A stretch of 64,000 nucleotides of DNA. Source: Emticicia sp. C21 (lineage in GTDB: Bacteria; Bacteroidota; Bacteroidia; Cytophagales; Spirosomataceae). Numbering within the stretch: position 1 is the first letter of the stretch; every line of letters starts with the position of its first letter. The translations under genes were made by a program, and so were the position numbers. Where the stretch lies: NCBI RefSeq assembly GCF_003418935.1, contig NZ_QVMT01000003.1, positions 558,001 through 622,000 on the forward strand. The letters run 5' to 3'. Below the pieces are notes generated by a model, which was not told the DNA's origin, ran no database searches, and worked only from the letters and a program-made list of their open reading frames with translations. Positions 8,438-17,722 of the stretch are shown here, in pieces.

Positions 8438-8974
8438 ATGATTGTAAAGAATATCAATACCAGAGAGCTCGAAAAGCTTTTTAATGCGTATTACTCGCCA
8501 GTATTGTTATACAGCCTCACTATCGTAAAAAACAGAGACGACGCCGAAGACATTGTTCAGCAGGCGTTTATTGGCCTATGGCAAAAAATGGGTGCTGCTG
8601 ATTTTCATACCTCGGCAAGAGCGTATTTGTATAAAACGGTCTATCATGCAAGTCTCGATTTTCTGAAGCATGAAAAAGTAAAGAAACGGCATGAGGCAGA
8701 AGTCTTACATAACGCTGATGAAATGCCTGATACCTATAAAAATGAGGAAGAAGACCTCTATACAAAACTGGAGCAGGCCATTGAAACATTACCGGAGCAA
8801 TGCCGCAGAATATTCAGAATGAGCCGGTTTGATGGACTAAAATACAAGGAAATAGCGGCTGAACTCGCCATCTCCGAAAAAACAGTAGAAAACCAGATGG
8901 GCAAGGCTTTGAAGATGCTGAGAGGAACACTGAAAAATTATTACCCACTATTACTGATCTTATTAAGTCTCTGA
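8438..8974 (+). CDS. ECF-type RNA polymerase sigma factor
   Basis: 178 residues with sigma-70 region 2 (~residues 10-75, including RDDAEDIVQQAFIGLWQK) and region 4 (~115-168, LPEQCRRIFRMSRFDGLKYKEIAAELAISEKTVENQMGKALK). This layout belongs to the Bacteroidota FecI-like family, whose members are held at the membrane by a FecR-type anti-sigma factor. The anti-sigma gene follows after one base, so they form an operon. In most such loci a SusC/TonB-dependent receptor gene comes next; here none does, leaving the regulated target unknown. The hydrophobic C-terminal tail (PLLLILLSL) is common in this family. Confidence 0.93.
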   Translation: MIVKNINTRELEKLFNAYYSPVLLYSLTIVKNRDDAEDIVQQAFIGLWQKMGAADFHTSARAYLYKTVYHASLDFLKHEKVKKRHEAEVLHNADEMPDTYKNEEEDLYTKLEQAIETLPEQCRRIFRMSRFDGLKYKEIAAELAISEKTVENQMGKALKMLRGTLKNYYPLLLILLSL

Positions 8975-8975
8975 T

Positions 8976-10115
8976 ATGCAACAGGATACCGAAATAGATA
9001 CATTAATTGCTAAGTTTTTCTCTGGTGAGGCCTCGCCGGAAGAAGCCATGCAATTGGAAGATTGGGCTGAAATCTCGCCCGAAAACAGGTCTTATTTAAA
9101 CACATCAGCTAATTTTTTTACTATGAATCTTACATTAAATACCATCGAAAACCAACAACAGGTTTGGGAGAATGTACGCAAGGCTGTAGATAAGCCTATT
9201 GTACCAAGTGGCTGGCTCATGAACTGGCGCGGACTCAATGTAGCAGCCTCAGTTATGTTGCTACTTGCTATTGGCTTGCTGTATTATACTTTTTCAAATC
9301 AGCAGATTAATGATACTATTTATGAGGCAAGTTCGGTGGCAAAAACGGTTAGTCTTGCAGACAGGTCTGAAATTATTATCTCGCCCAATTCATCTATTAC
9401 AGTTGATAAAAATTACGGGGTAAATAGCAGAAAAATACAACTACAAGGCTCGGCTCAGTTTTCGGTAATACACGATGCCAGGCGGCCATTCATTGTTGAT
9501 GTAAACAACATTCATATCAAAGACCTTGGAACAGCGTTCACTGTGAAAACGACGCCAAACGGCAATTTTATTCTGATTGATGTCACAGAGGGTGAAGTAT
9601 CTGTCTCTGACGATTATGGTTATTCAAAAAGTATCAAAGCAGGAGAAAAAGCAACGTATAGCCAGACACAAAAGCATCTTCATTTGATTAATTTTGAACA
9701 ACCAAAAAAGCCTTTGGTACCTGAAATCAAAGAAAAGAATGCTATTATACAAGTACCCGACACTACCCGTAAAAAGAAATCCAGTGTGAGTGTATCTACC
9801 TCAGTTTCAACCGAAAAAGATGGATCCTCTCATTCCTACTCATCAAGCTATTCGACTGATAATAGTAATACACCTGAGGGGCAGCAGGAACTGATTGACA
9901 AAGCCGATAAAACAACCAAAAGAATTCTGGCTGATATACGCAAAGACGGATTAATTGGAGATAGTAAAAATGTATCTTTTACAATCAGCAATAAAGGCTT
10001 TTTCATTAATGGCGAAAAACAGAGCGAAGCAGTTTTCCGTCGATACGAGAAAAAATATAATCCGGCAATAAATACCAACGGCGTATGGTCATGGACTTAT
10101 ACTGCTAATGATTAG
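8976..10115 (+). CDS. FecR-family anti-sigma factor with unusual C-terminus
   Basis: 379 residues. The N-terminal cytoplasmic part (~1-85) would bind the sigma factor, one membrane helix lies at ~88-108 (VAASVMLLLAIGLLYYTF), and a periplasmic FecR domain follows (~120-225, with GSAQFSVIHDARRPFIVD and GTAFTVKTTPNG). From ~255 the usual DUF4974/STN-like C-terminal domain is not recognisable. Instead there is a Ser/Lys-rich stretch (KKKSSVSVSTSVSTEKDGSS) and a short helical-looking end. It is transcribed with the sigma factor. Because the domain that normally meets the TonB receptor is missing or replaced, the input may differ from the FecIR paradigm. Confidence 0.85.
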   Translation: MQQDTEIDTLIAKFFSGEASPEEAMQLEDWAEISPENRSYLNTSANFFTMNLTLNTIENQQQVWENVRKAVDKPIVPSGWLMNWRGLNVAASVMLLLAIGLLYYTFSNQQINDTIYEASSVAKTVSLADRSEIIISPNSSITVDKNYGVNSRKIQLQGSAQFSVIHDARRPFIVDVNNIHIKDLGTAFTVKTTPNGNFILIDVTEGEVSVSDDYGYSKSIKAGEKATYSQTQKHLHLINFEQPKKPLVPEIKEKNAIIQVPDTTRKKKSSVSVSTSVSTEKDGSSHSYSSSYSTDNSNTPEGQQELIDKADKTTKRILADIRKDGLIGDSKNVSFTISNKGFFINGEKQSEAVFRRYEKKYNPAINTNGVWSWTYTAND

Positions 10116-10138
10116 GGTCGATCATAAATAAAACGTTG

Positions 10139-10176
10139 CCCCAGAGACTCTTACGTACCTACGGGAGACTCTGGGG
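10139..10176. repeat. CAGAGTC hairpin, copy 3
   Basis: CCCCAGAG...CTCTGGGG arms close a loop containing TTACGTACC. It lies between the convergent anti-sigma and ELWxxDGT genes and may act as a terminator. Confidence 0.6.
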
Positions 10177-10217
10177 AACACAGAAAGTAATCAATCGAAA
10201 TAGGCTTTCTACCAACT

Positions 10218-13121
10218 CTAATTATTATCATCCGCACAACCATTAATATAAGCCTGATAAATACCTCCGTTCTGAACCTGAAAACCGGGGTTCAGAATGA
10301 TAGCTTTGCCTGCATCGTGTTTAATGGAAGCGCCTTCCATGATAATACTGGTAGCTGTAATTTTGTCTGAAACCTCCAGTTTTTTTATTACTCCATTCAG
10401 ATAGTTATCAGTAATGTTTTTTTCGATAGAGCATACTTTATAGACCCATAACTCTTCTCCATGCACGCCATCATTGGCTGCAAAAAAAAGTTTTCCGTTT
10501 GTCAGAAGGAAATTCCTCGGATTTGAACTACCTGCCCCTACATGAATGTCTTTTACACGATAGGTATTGACATTGTCCGATTTCCAGAGTTCACAACCAT
10601 TGGCATCACAGCCTTTAAAAAACAGGTCTTCTTCGGAGCTTACCAGATTTGAACACGGTATCGACAGGTGCACTTGTGTTCCGGCATTGGTACCATCACT
10701 TTTCCAGAGTTGAGTGTCTGCCTTAAAGAAGAGTAAGTTTTTAAAGACCACTATCTCAAAATCAGTTGCTGAACTCAGGTTTAAGGTGATAGGCCTAACC
10801 AGTTCTAACGTACTGCCATCAGTTCGCCACAAACCCTCACCATTACCGGGGTCGTTGGCCACAAAATAAGTAAAACCCTGACGATAGGCGAACGCATTAT
10901 AAATAAGACCGCTGCCGAAGTTTTTAAGCATTATAGTACCTGCATCGGTGCCATCGCTTTTCCATAGTTTTTTGCCATTATCGGTAATAAACAATAAGGT
11001 TCCGTTGGCGTTATAGAGATAGTTGAAAACAGTACCTGTTCTTCCGGCTGTAATTTCTTTTACCTTCACTGTGCCATTCGATTCTCCGTTGCTTTTCCAG
11101 AGTTCATAACCAGTATTGTAGGTATGCGCCGCAAAAAATACTGTTCCGTTTACATCAGTTAATAAAATAGGCTTTGACCCGCCAACGTCAGTACTGATGG
11201 TTTTTACTTTAGAACTTACCGTCCCCATGTATGACGACCACAACTCAATGCCCTGCCCGTCTTCCATCGTAAAGAATATCCGGTTAGTAGAAGGAGTGAA
11301 ATTGGCCGGATAAGAACCAGTACGCACATTTTGCCTGTCAATACTCACGCCAAAAGATTTGATTTGCCATAAATACCTGCTTTCGGTCAGTATCAGCCCT
11401 TTATTATTATAGGCAGCCATCCCGTTAAAATTCTGAGTAGTGTCGGTCGTAAATTCTTTATGAAGCGATGCTGCAAGGGTTTTGGTGTCTACTTTCCATA
11501 ATTCCGTACCGGTTTTTTCGTTTCTGGCCAGAAAATACACTTTATCATCAAGCGCAATCAGGTTGCCCGGCGAAGACGAAGCCTTTTCGGTTCTGATATC
11601 TTTCAGCATAAAAGTACCTGCCACCGTACCATCCGAACGCCATATTTCATGGCCATGGATATCGTCATAAGCCAGAAAATAGACAAGGCGAGAGGTTTGT
11701 CCTAATAGTTTTCTGAATATAAATCCGGGTTTATCCTGTGGAGTCAATTCGGTAGCGGTGGTACCATCGCAAACAAAAAGTTTTTGCACATAAGCTTCAT
11801 TCCGGCCTATATATAGCAATCGGTTATTTACTGCCAGATACTGAAATACACCAAAAGCAGAGGTATTGGTAAAAAACTTGCTGGTAGTTATGCCATTGGT
11901 TCGCCAGATATCGTCATAAGCCGAAAAATAGAGCTGATTATTGAGCTTAGCATAGTTTGGAGAGGTATGGTAATAGGTGTAGTCTGGCAGATTTATATCA
12001 TACGCACTCCCTATACCACCTGTTAATGTAAAAATGCGTGTCTGATTGGCAATATAAGCGGTGCCTAATAACTGATTATCAATCACAACAAATCCCTCTG
12101 GTCGGGAGCTACTACCTGCGCCGGCAAATTCTGAAACCATACGCGTACCGGAAGCAGTACCGTCGGTTTTCCAAAGTTCAGCTTTACTATGATCGGCACC
12201 TGTATAATATATAGCGCCATTCATTTCTATGTATTCCTTGAAATTATAGGTAGGCGCAAAACTTGCATTATATTCGGTATACTTTGCAGTTCCACCGGGT
12301 GTGCCGTTGCTCTTCCAGAGTTCAAGCAGATTAGTAAATCCGTTTTCATTTACATGAAAGCGCTCGAGTATTAACTGATTACCTAGTTTAAGCAGCCTTT
12401 GGGTTGAGAATGTCGCTGGCTTGGCGGTTAAGTTAGCCAGAAATGTAAGCGTATTCCCGTCAGTTTTCCAGAGTTGTTCTGTACGGATGGCTAAATCGTC
12501 ATGAAATGCAATGAAATAGAATTGTCCGTTTATATCAATATAAGCTTCATTTATCAGGCTATTAGTATAAAGGCTTTTCAAAAACACTGTTCCCTGGGCT
12601 GTTCCGTCAGTCCTCCATAAATCGATGCCATTATAGTTGGCGGGGTCTCGGTTGGATATGAAAAAGAGGTAATTCTTCCCCTGAAAGAAAATCTTGTACT
12701 CATCCTGCTCTGTAGTAGAGCCTATATCAGCCTGAATTTTTTTTGTACCAATTGCCGTTCCATCGCTTACCCATAAGGCTTTATGGTATTCATCGCCTGA
12801 CGTAAAAAAGAGTTTACCTTTCCAGGCAGTCATTTTCTGGAAATTGACAGGGGCATTTGACTGACTTGAGTTTATTAATTCTATTGTTCCGTTGGTTTGC
12901 CCGTCTGTTCGCCATAATGATTTAACACCTGTTTCGAGGTTTTTGGTTGAAAAATAGAATGTACTATCAACCATACAGGTATTTTCTATCACAATACTTT
13001 TGGTAGATGGCGCTATATCGTGCACTAATTCCTGCGCTGATAGGGCATATGTAGCCAATAGTAGAATAAAAGAGAGACAGGTTGCCCGTGATTTGATTTT
13101 AATAGCAGCAGCAGTGAACAT
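10218..13121 (-). CDS. secreted ELWxxDGT repeat protein
   Basis: 967 residues. A signal peptide (residues ~10-30, ending SAQE) precedes about fifteen repeats of the ELW-(K/R)-(S/T)-D-G-T-x-x-G-T type, for example LWKSDGTNAGT, LWRTDGTAQGT and IWRSDGTVAGT, spaced at ~45-65 residues. Such repeats are predicted to form beta-propeller blades. The final ~70 residues (ITATSIIMEGASIKHDAGKA...INGCADD) resemble the coathanger-stack module with a Gly-Cys end seen on the three propellers at 48-54 kb, suggesting a shared surface-sorting route. Its ligand is unknown. It is monocistronic. Confidence 0.87.
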   Translation of the reverse strand: MFTAAAIKIKSRATCLSFILLLATYALSAQELVHDIAPSTKSIVIENTCMVDSTFYFSTKNLETGVKSLWRTDGQTNGTIELINSSQSNAPVNFQKMTAWKGKLFFTSGDEYHKALWVSDGTAIGTKKIQADIGSTTEQDEYKIFFQGKNYLFFISNRDPANYNGIDLWRTDGTAQGTVFLKSLYTNSLINEAYIDINGQFYFIAFHDDLAIRTEQLWKTDGNTLTFLANLTAKPATFSTQRLLKLGNQLILERFHVNENGFTNLLELWKSNGTPGGTAKYTEYNASFAPTYNFKEYIEMNGAIYYTGADHSKAELWKTDGTASGTRMVSEFAGAGSSSRPEGFVVIDNQLLGTAYIANQTRIFTLTGGIGSAYDINLPDYTYYHTSPNYAKLNNQLYFSAYDDIWRTNGITTSKFFTNTSAFGVFQYLAVNNRLLYIGRNEAYVQKLFVCDGTTATELTPQDKPGFIFRKLLGQTSRLVYFLAYDDIHGHEIWRSDGTVAGTFMLKDIRTEKASSSPGNLIALDDKVYFLARNEKTGTELWKVDTKTLAASLHKEFTTDTTQNFNGMAAYNNKGLILTESRYLWQIKSFGVSIDRQNVRTGSYPANFTPSTNRIFFTMEDGQGIELWSSYMGTVSSKVKTISTDVGGSKPILLTDVNGTVFFAAHTYNTGYELWKSNGESNGTVKVKEITAGRTGTVFNYLYNANGTLLFITDNGKKLWKSDGTDAGTIMLKNFGSGLIYNAFAYRQGFTYFVANDPGNGEGLWRTDGSTLELVRPITLNLSSATDFEIVVFKNLLFFKADTQLWKSDGTNAGTQVHLSIPCSNLVSSEEDLFFKGCDANGCELWKSDNVNTYRVKDIHVGAGSSNPRNFLLTNGKLFFAANDGVHGEELWVYKVCSIEKNITDNYLNGVIKKLEVSDKITATSIIMEGASIKHDAGKAIILNPGFQVQNGGIYQAYINGCADDNN

Positions 13122-13257
13122 ATAGGATAATACTTTTATATGAATTTTCAGGGAGTGGTAACTTTATTTAGACCGCCTTAACAGTTGGCAAATATACCAA
13201 AAAAATGAATAAAGGTAAAGGGTGAAAAGGCTGATTAATACAAAAGTAAAACGATAT

Positions 13258-14022
13258 TTACCCATTCAGAACCTTTGCCTTTTGTGTGTCAAATTCTTCC
13301 TGCGTAAGTGCTCCCTGGTCTAAGAGGTTTTTTAGTTTCAGAATTTCATCAGCAACAGGTGGGGTTTGATGCTGAGCGAGGATACTGGAAACCAGTTGGG
13401 CAACTTGCGGCGTTGCTGAGGCATCAGCCGTTATATTGATGGTGGTACTAGAATGGGTGATTGTATCAGTTTCCTCTTTTTCTATGGCATGATGTACAAA
13501 TAATTTGTGCCATACATTAAATAATTCATAGGCTTTATGATAAGCAGCTGAGTTTTCCTGAGTAGCCTTTGTTATAAACAGAAGTTTGTATTGCGTTTTT
13601 TCAGTATTGTTCATGGTTATTATCAGGCCCAGGCTATCACACATTTTATAGGTATCTCCGGGTTTATCCATCGAACCGATTTCACCACTTACTCTGGTTG
13701 TTACGGCATATCTTCGATCACCTGATTTCGATGCCAGATAGGATTGATTGATTACCTCACATTTTAATACATCCCTGAAATCGAAATAAGCCGGCTTGAA
13801 ATCTTTTACAAAGCAGAATTTTCTTCTTTCGTTATCAATGGCCACAGAATCTCCCTCAATTCCACCTAAATGAAAAGCATCGACTTTAAAGTCTGGAAGT
13901 TTATCAAAAATCGTCCTTTTTATATGCTTATTCCAGTTATAAAACAGGACAAAAACAGATAAAAGAACAAACATGACTATAACCCAGATTATGAATGATT
14001 TAAACAAATGAGCATTGTCCAT
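13258..14022 (-). CDS. membrane-anchored SHOCT-domain protein (copy A)
   Basis: 254 residues. One N-terminal membrane helix (~10-28) is followed by a ~150-residue region of unknown fold (FDKLPDFKVDAFHLGG, ERRKFCFVKDFKPAYFDF). A C-terminal SHOCT motif closes the protein (ADEILKLKNLLDQGALTQEEFDTQKAKVL, residues ~225-253). SHOCT is a short helical motif of unclear function at the ends of many membrane proteins. The next gene upstream on the same strand encodes a clear paralogue 100 bp away. No function is assigned. Confidence 0.82.
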   Translation of the reverse strand: MDNAHLFKSFIIWVIVMFVLLSVFVLFYNWNKHIKRTIFDKLPDFKVDAFHLGGIEGDSVAIDNERRKFCFVKDFKPAYFDFRDVLKCEVINQSYLASKSGDRRYAVTTRVSGEIGSMDKPGDTYKMCDSLGLIITMNNTEKTQYKLLFITKATQENSAAYHKAYELFNVWHKLFVHHAIEKEETDTITHSSTTINITADASATPQVAQLVSSILAQHQTPPVADEILKLKNLLDQGALTQEEFDTQKAKVLNG

Positions 14023-14123
14023 AAAAGTATAAGTTTTTTGAGCGTAGACAAATCTATCAGGTTTCTGAGGATAGAATCAACGGATTTTTTAATCGATTTC
14101 AGTTTCGGGGTGCGCAAAAGTTC

Positions 14124-14882
14124 TTAGCCGTTAAGAATCTTTGCCTTTTGTGCTTCAAATTCTTCTTGTGTAAGCGCTCCCTGGTCTAAGAGGTTTTTTA
14201 GTTTCAGAATTTCGTCGGCAATAGATGAGGAAGCCACTTGGGTACCTGAAGTCAATTTGGAAGCAAAAGACGATGTTGACCCATCAAGAGTTAAGCTAAC
14301 AGTGCGATTGTTTGAATCTGTTTTGTCTTTTTCAATGGCATGAGAATCAAAAAAACTATCCCACTCCAGACAGAGGTCATACGCTGTTTCATACGTATCT
14401 GAATTGACATAGGTTGGCTGTGATATGAATAAAGCGGTATATACAGGTCTATAATCATTTTTTATTGTTATTTCCAGCCCCATCTTATCACATATTTTGT
14501 GTATGTCTCCGAGTACGCTCACCGAGCCTCTCACTTTTACGCGTTCACCATTTACTTTGGCCGTTCCGGTAAAACTCCCGGTTTTAGACTCCCTTTCATA
14601 ATAGGTCTGAACAAATGAGTCACATTTATATATCTGATTAAAATCGTAAAAAACAGGCTTAAGCCTCTTAACGAAGCATATTTTTTTTCTTTCTTTATCA
14701 ATCGCAAATGAATAGCTTTTTTTACCCCCTAAATGAAAAGCGTCTACTTTAAAGTCGTGCAAGGTATCAAATAACTTTTTTGTTGCCTTATTCCAATCAA
14801 ACATCATCCATCGAAAAAGCGCGACAATAATACCGATTGTAATAACAAATCGTAGAACATCATACCAATTTGTGGAGTTCAT
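14124..14882 (-). CDS. membrane-anchored SHOCT-domain protein (copy B)
   Basis: 252 residues with the same architecture as its neighbour at 13258: N-terminal membrane helix (~12-28), FDTLHDFKVDAFHLGG, ERKKICFVKRLKPVFYDF, and a C-terminal SHOCT segment nearly identical to copy A. The middle and the linker before SHOCT have diverged much more than the ends. It arose by tandem duplication; the order of transcription is B then A. No function is assigned. Confidence 0.82.
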   Translation of the reverse strand: MNSTNWYDVLRFVITIGIIVALFRWMMFDWNKATKKLFDTLHDFKVDAFHLGGKKSYSFAIDKERKKICFVKRLKPVFYDFNQIYKCDSFVQTYYERESKTGSFTGTAKVNGERVKVRGSVSVLGDIHKICDKMGLEITIKNDYRPVYTALFISQPTYVNSDTYETAYDLCLEWDSFFDSHAIEKDKTDSNNRTVSLTLDGSTSSFASKLTSGTQVASSSIADEILKLKNLLDQGALTQEEFEAQKAKILNG

Positions 14883-15091
14883 ATTTGTATAGGGTTTTTA
14901 AATGCAGGTCGGGAATATTTAATGAGAGAATCTGCCCGAAAATCTTATCACAAATATATTAAAAAATCAGACGTTAGCAGCCTTACTAAAGGCAATTCGG
15001 GCATAACTATTCTACCATTTTTTCATTATCTGAGAGATATTTAGCCTATTAGCAACGCATTCACTAATTTAGCAGCAAACAACTAATAATC

Positions 15092-15667
15092 ATGCAAGCC
15101 CTCATTGACCATTTTAAGCAGATTCTCCCACTTGACGATGATGAACTGGCATTATTAGATGGTAGGGTGAACGCCCGGAAAATCAAAAGAAAACAGATGA
15201 TTCTGCAAGAGGGGTTTGTATGTAAACACTATACTTTTGTGGTGGAGGGTTGCTTTAAAATGTATGGAGTTGATGATAAAGGCTATGAACACAATATCCA
15301 GTTTGCCGCCGAGGGTGACTGGATTGCCGATATAGGCAGTTTTCACTCAAAAAAGCCCAGCAAACTATTTATTGAAGCCATTGAACCTGCCGAAATCCTG
15401 CAGATTGAAATAAAGGATTTATACTTTCTCTATAACAACATCGCCAAACTCAATCGCATCTTTAAGGTGATTATCGAAAACAAATTCGTAGAACTCCAGA
15501 ACAGGGTTTTGCAGAATTTCAGCTCCACTGCCGAGCAACGCTACCTCAGTTTCCTCGAACAATACCCTAACCTCGCCAATCGCTTGCCTAATACACAAAT
15601 TGCTTCTTATCTTGGCATTACGCCTGAGTTTCTGAGCAAGATTCGTAAGGACTTGATGAAGAAGTAA
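15092..15667 (+). CDS. Crp/Fnr-family transcriptional regulator
   Basis: 191 residues. An N-terminal cyclic-nucleotide-binding-type beta-roll (~10-120, with KQMILQEGFVCKHYTFVVEGCFKMY) leads into a dimer helix and a C-terminal winged HTH (~150-190, TQIASYLGITPEFLSKIRKDL). The strict cAMP-binding residues are not evident, as in most Bacteroidota homologues that act as small regulators of adjacent genes. The reductase gene starts 110 bp downstream on the same strand and is the likely target, by location only. Confidence 0.88.
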   Translation: MQALIDHFKQILPLDDDELALLDGRVNARKIKRKQMILQEGFVCKHYTFVVEGCFKMYGVDDKGYEHNIQFAAEGDWIADIGSFHSKKPSKLFIEAIEPAEILQIEIKDLYFLYNNIAKLNRIFKVIIENKFVELQNRVLQNFSSTAEQRYLSFLEQYPNLANRLPNTQIASYLGITPEFLSKIRKDLMKK

Positions 15668-15776
15668 GCATTACCCTTAATCTACCTTAAGCCTATTTCT
15701 TAAGATACCTTAAGAGCGCGAACGACCTGCCCGCAGTAATTTTGCATTATCAAATTAACAGAAAAAAACGAAGATC

Positions 15777-16424
15777 ATGCAAGCAATAAACAATCAAAAA
15801 ATAGCCGTTATCGGCCTTGGCAATATTGGTCAGGTAGTAGCAACGAATCTCGCCAAAAACAATCGCACGGTAATAGTAGCCGATAGAAATATTGAAAAAG
15901 CCAATAGAATGGCCGTCCATTTAGGCAGCATAGCAACCCCACTTAGTATCGAAGAAGCTATCAAAGCGGCCGACATCATCGTCTTATCAGTCTGGTTTTC
16001 GGCTATCAAAGAGGTTTTCGAGCAATACGATTCCCTGCTACAAGGCAAAATCATCATCGATCCATCAAACCCTATTGCACCTAACGACAAAGGTGGTTTT
16101 GATAAAATCATCGGAGAAACTGAATCTGCCGGACAAATTAATGCTACCCTCTTACCAAAAGGCGCAAAACTGGCAAAAGCCCTGGGCACATTAGGGGCAA
16201 CTAACTTAGCCAATGCTGCCAACCAACAACCTGAAAACGTATTGTTTTATGCCACAGACGATACTACCATCAACGAAGCTGTAGAAAGCCTGATACAAGC
16301 CAATGGTTTTGCTCCTGTGAGAGTAGGTGGGATAGACCAGTCTATTCGTATAGAGGTATTCGGAGATTTACATGAGTATGGGGCATTGGGTAAAACAGTG
16401 ACACTGGCAGAAGTTAAAATCTAA
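15777..16424 (+). CDS. NADPH-dependent F420-reductase-like oxidoreductase
   Basis: 215 residues. The Rossmann motif IAVIGLGNIGQVVATNLAKN at ~9-28 is followed by VADRN, and by the Ser-Asn-Pro loop IIDPSNPIAPND typical of the F420-oxidoreductase / NADP-binding family. Bacteria of this group do not make F420, so the true substrate is probably another small hydride acceptor. It lies downstream of a Crp/Fnr-type regulator, a common pairing in Bacteroidota. Confidence 0.87.
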   Translation: MQAINNQKIAVIGLGNIGQVVATNLAKNNRTVIVADRNIEKANRMAVHLGSIATPLSIEEAIKAADIIVLSVWFSAIKEVFEQYDSLLQGKIIIDPSNPIAPNDKGGFDKIIGETESAGQINATLLPKGAKLAKALGTLGATNLANAANQQPENVLFYATDDTTINEAVESLIQANGFAPVRVGGIDQSIRIEVFGDLHEYGALGKTVTLAEVKI

Positions 16425-16431
16425 TATCCAA

Positions 16432-16491
16432 AACCGTGTCACGGTCGGGCGGCGTACGCTATACTCGCAAGAAAAAGGCCGTGGCACGGTT
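16432..16491. repeat. REP-like GC hairpin, copy 1
   Basis: 15-base arms AACCGTGTCACGGTC / GGCCGTGGCACGGTT (two mismatches) enclose a loop with GGCGTACGCTATACTCG. The same loop core recurs at 22452 and 25323. Confidence 0.7.
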
Positions 16492-16648
16492 AAAGGCGCT
16501 CTTTGATTCAGGCACCCAACAAGCAAGCCGTGCGACAATAAAGGATAAACCCTAAAGTAATTCAAACTAAAATCTTAATATACATTAAGAGCAACAATTA
16601 TTTATTTCCTGTACATTTACCCAATCATTAAACATAAACCTTATTACA

Positions 16649-17179
16649 ATGAAAATCTCAAAATTACTCACTACCCTTTGCTTTGTATTGGGAGTATCTT
16701 TCATGGCTCAGGCACAGGGCTCTGTTGATGCCATAGTAAAAGAATGGGAACGCGCCAAAGTGTATACGCAGGAGTACCTGGATGCTATGCCTGAATCAGG
16801 TTATGCCTTGAAACCAACGCCAGAAATGCGCTCATTTGCTGACCAGATGTTCCACTTATCAGACGGGAACTACGGTTTTATCTCGTCTGTAACAGGCGAA
16901 AAAAGTCCTTATGGCATGGGAGGATTAGAAAAAAGTACCGACAAGTCGAAAGCTACCGTAACGAAGCTGGTGCTGGAAAGTTATGATTTTGTTATCAACA
17001 ATATCAAAAAAATGACTCCGGCGCAGTTGGAAGAAAATGCTAAGGTTTTTGGCAGATTCGAAATGACTAAAGGTATGGCTATTGCCAAATGCTTTGAGCA
17101 CCAGACTCACCACCGCGGCCAAACCACCGTTTATATCCGTATGGCAGGCGTAAAACCACCACAGGAGAAATTGTTTTAA
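16649..17179 (+). CDS. secreted DinB-family protein
   Basis: 176 residues. A signal peptide (1-22, ending MAQAQ) precedes a DinB/YfiT four-helix bundle. The metal-binding histidines are present: H69 (QMFHLSDGN) and the cluster at 151-155 (EHQTHHRGQ). DinB folds bind a divalent metal and many act as thiol-dependent transferases; a periplasmic location is typical of this Bacteroidota subgroup and the substrate is unknown. It is monocistronic. Confidence 0.87.
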   Translation: MKISKLLTTLCFVLGVSFMAQAQGSVDAIVKEWERAKVYTQEYLDAMPESGYALKPTPEMRSFADQMFHLSDGNYGFISSVTGEKSPYGMGGLEKSTDKSKATVTKLVLESYDFVINNIKKMTPAQLEENAKVFGRFEMTKGMAIAKCFEHQTHHRGQTTVYIRMAGVKPPQEKLF

Positions 17180-17238
17180 TAATAATAAAATGAACTTGTT
17201 GGGTAAAGCTTGTAATAGATCTTCACCCAACAAGTCGC

Positions 17239-17586
17239 TTAATTCAACCGATATTCATGAGGTGTAATGCCCACTTTCTGCTCATAGAGCTGATGTAACT
17301 CACCATCAGGCTCAACCGTAATTACCTGCCCCGGCGCAAAAAATACAATCGTTCCCTCGGCATAGTCATAATAATTATTGCCATATCGCAAATCCCCGCA
17401 GATACTTTCTTTGATAATAACGGCATAAAACTCCATCATAAACTTTTCTCGCTTTATCATACCCGCTTTGCCCAGCTCTACCAGGCTGATAAGCGGATGT
17501 AAAGTCGGGTTATTGAAAGACTTGTTGTATTTTCTAACGGTATCATATACAACCATTTTCTTGCTTTTTATTTGATTTTCAATCAA
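17239..17586 (-). pseudogene. AraC-family regulator with internal deletion
   Basis: The 115-codon frame starts as a Bacteroidota AraC regulator does: a cupin-like sensor with HPLISLVELGKAG and a strand run ending YAEGTIVFFAPGQVITV. After VEPDGELH it jumps to QKVGITPHEYRLN, the last residues of an AraC HTH domain. About 170 residues, including the rest of the cupin and both HTH motifs, are missing, yet the frame is kept. The product could not bind DNA as an AraC protein does. It is most simply a deletion derivative; a residual ligand-binding role cannot be excluded. Confidence 0.72.
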
Positions 17587-17722
17587 AATTATCCGTAATT
17601 TTCTGTATCTGTATCGCTACCTGTGAAATTGGTAAGTAATTCCGTAAAATGTATAAGATTTCATGGATGGCTATCCGGTAATTTTGTAACTGCCATTAAC
17701 CTATTATTTAACTTAACTAAAC

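Noticed and set aside
15777-16424. Evidence of F420 metabolism
   Set aside because: The fold is shared by NADP-binding proteins in organisms without F420, and no F420 synthesis gene is in the window.
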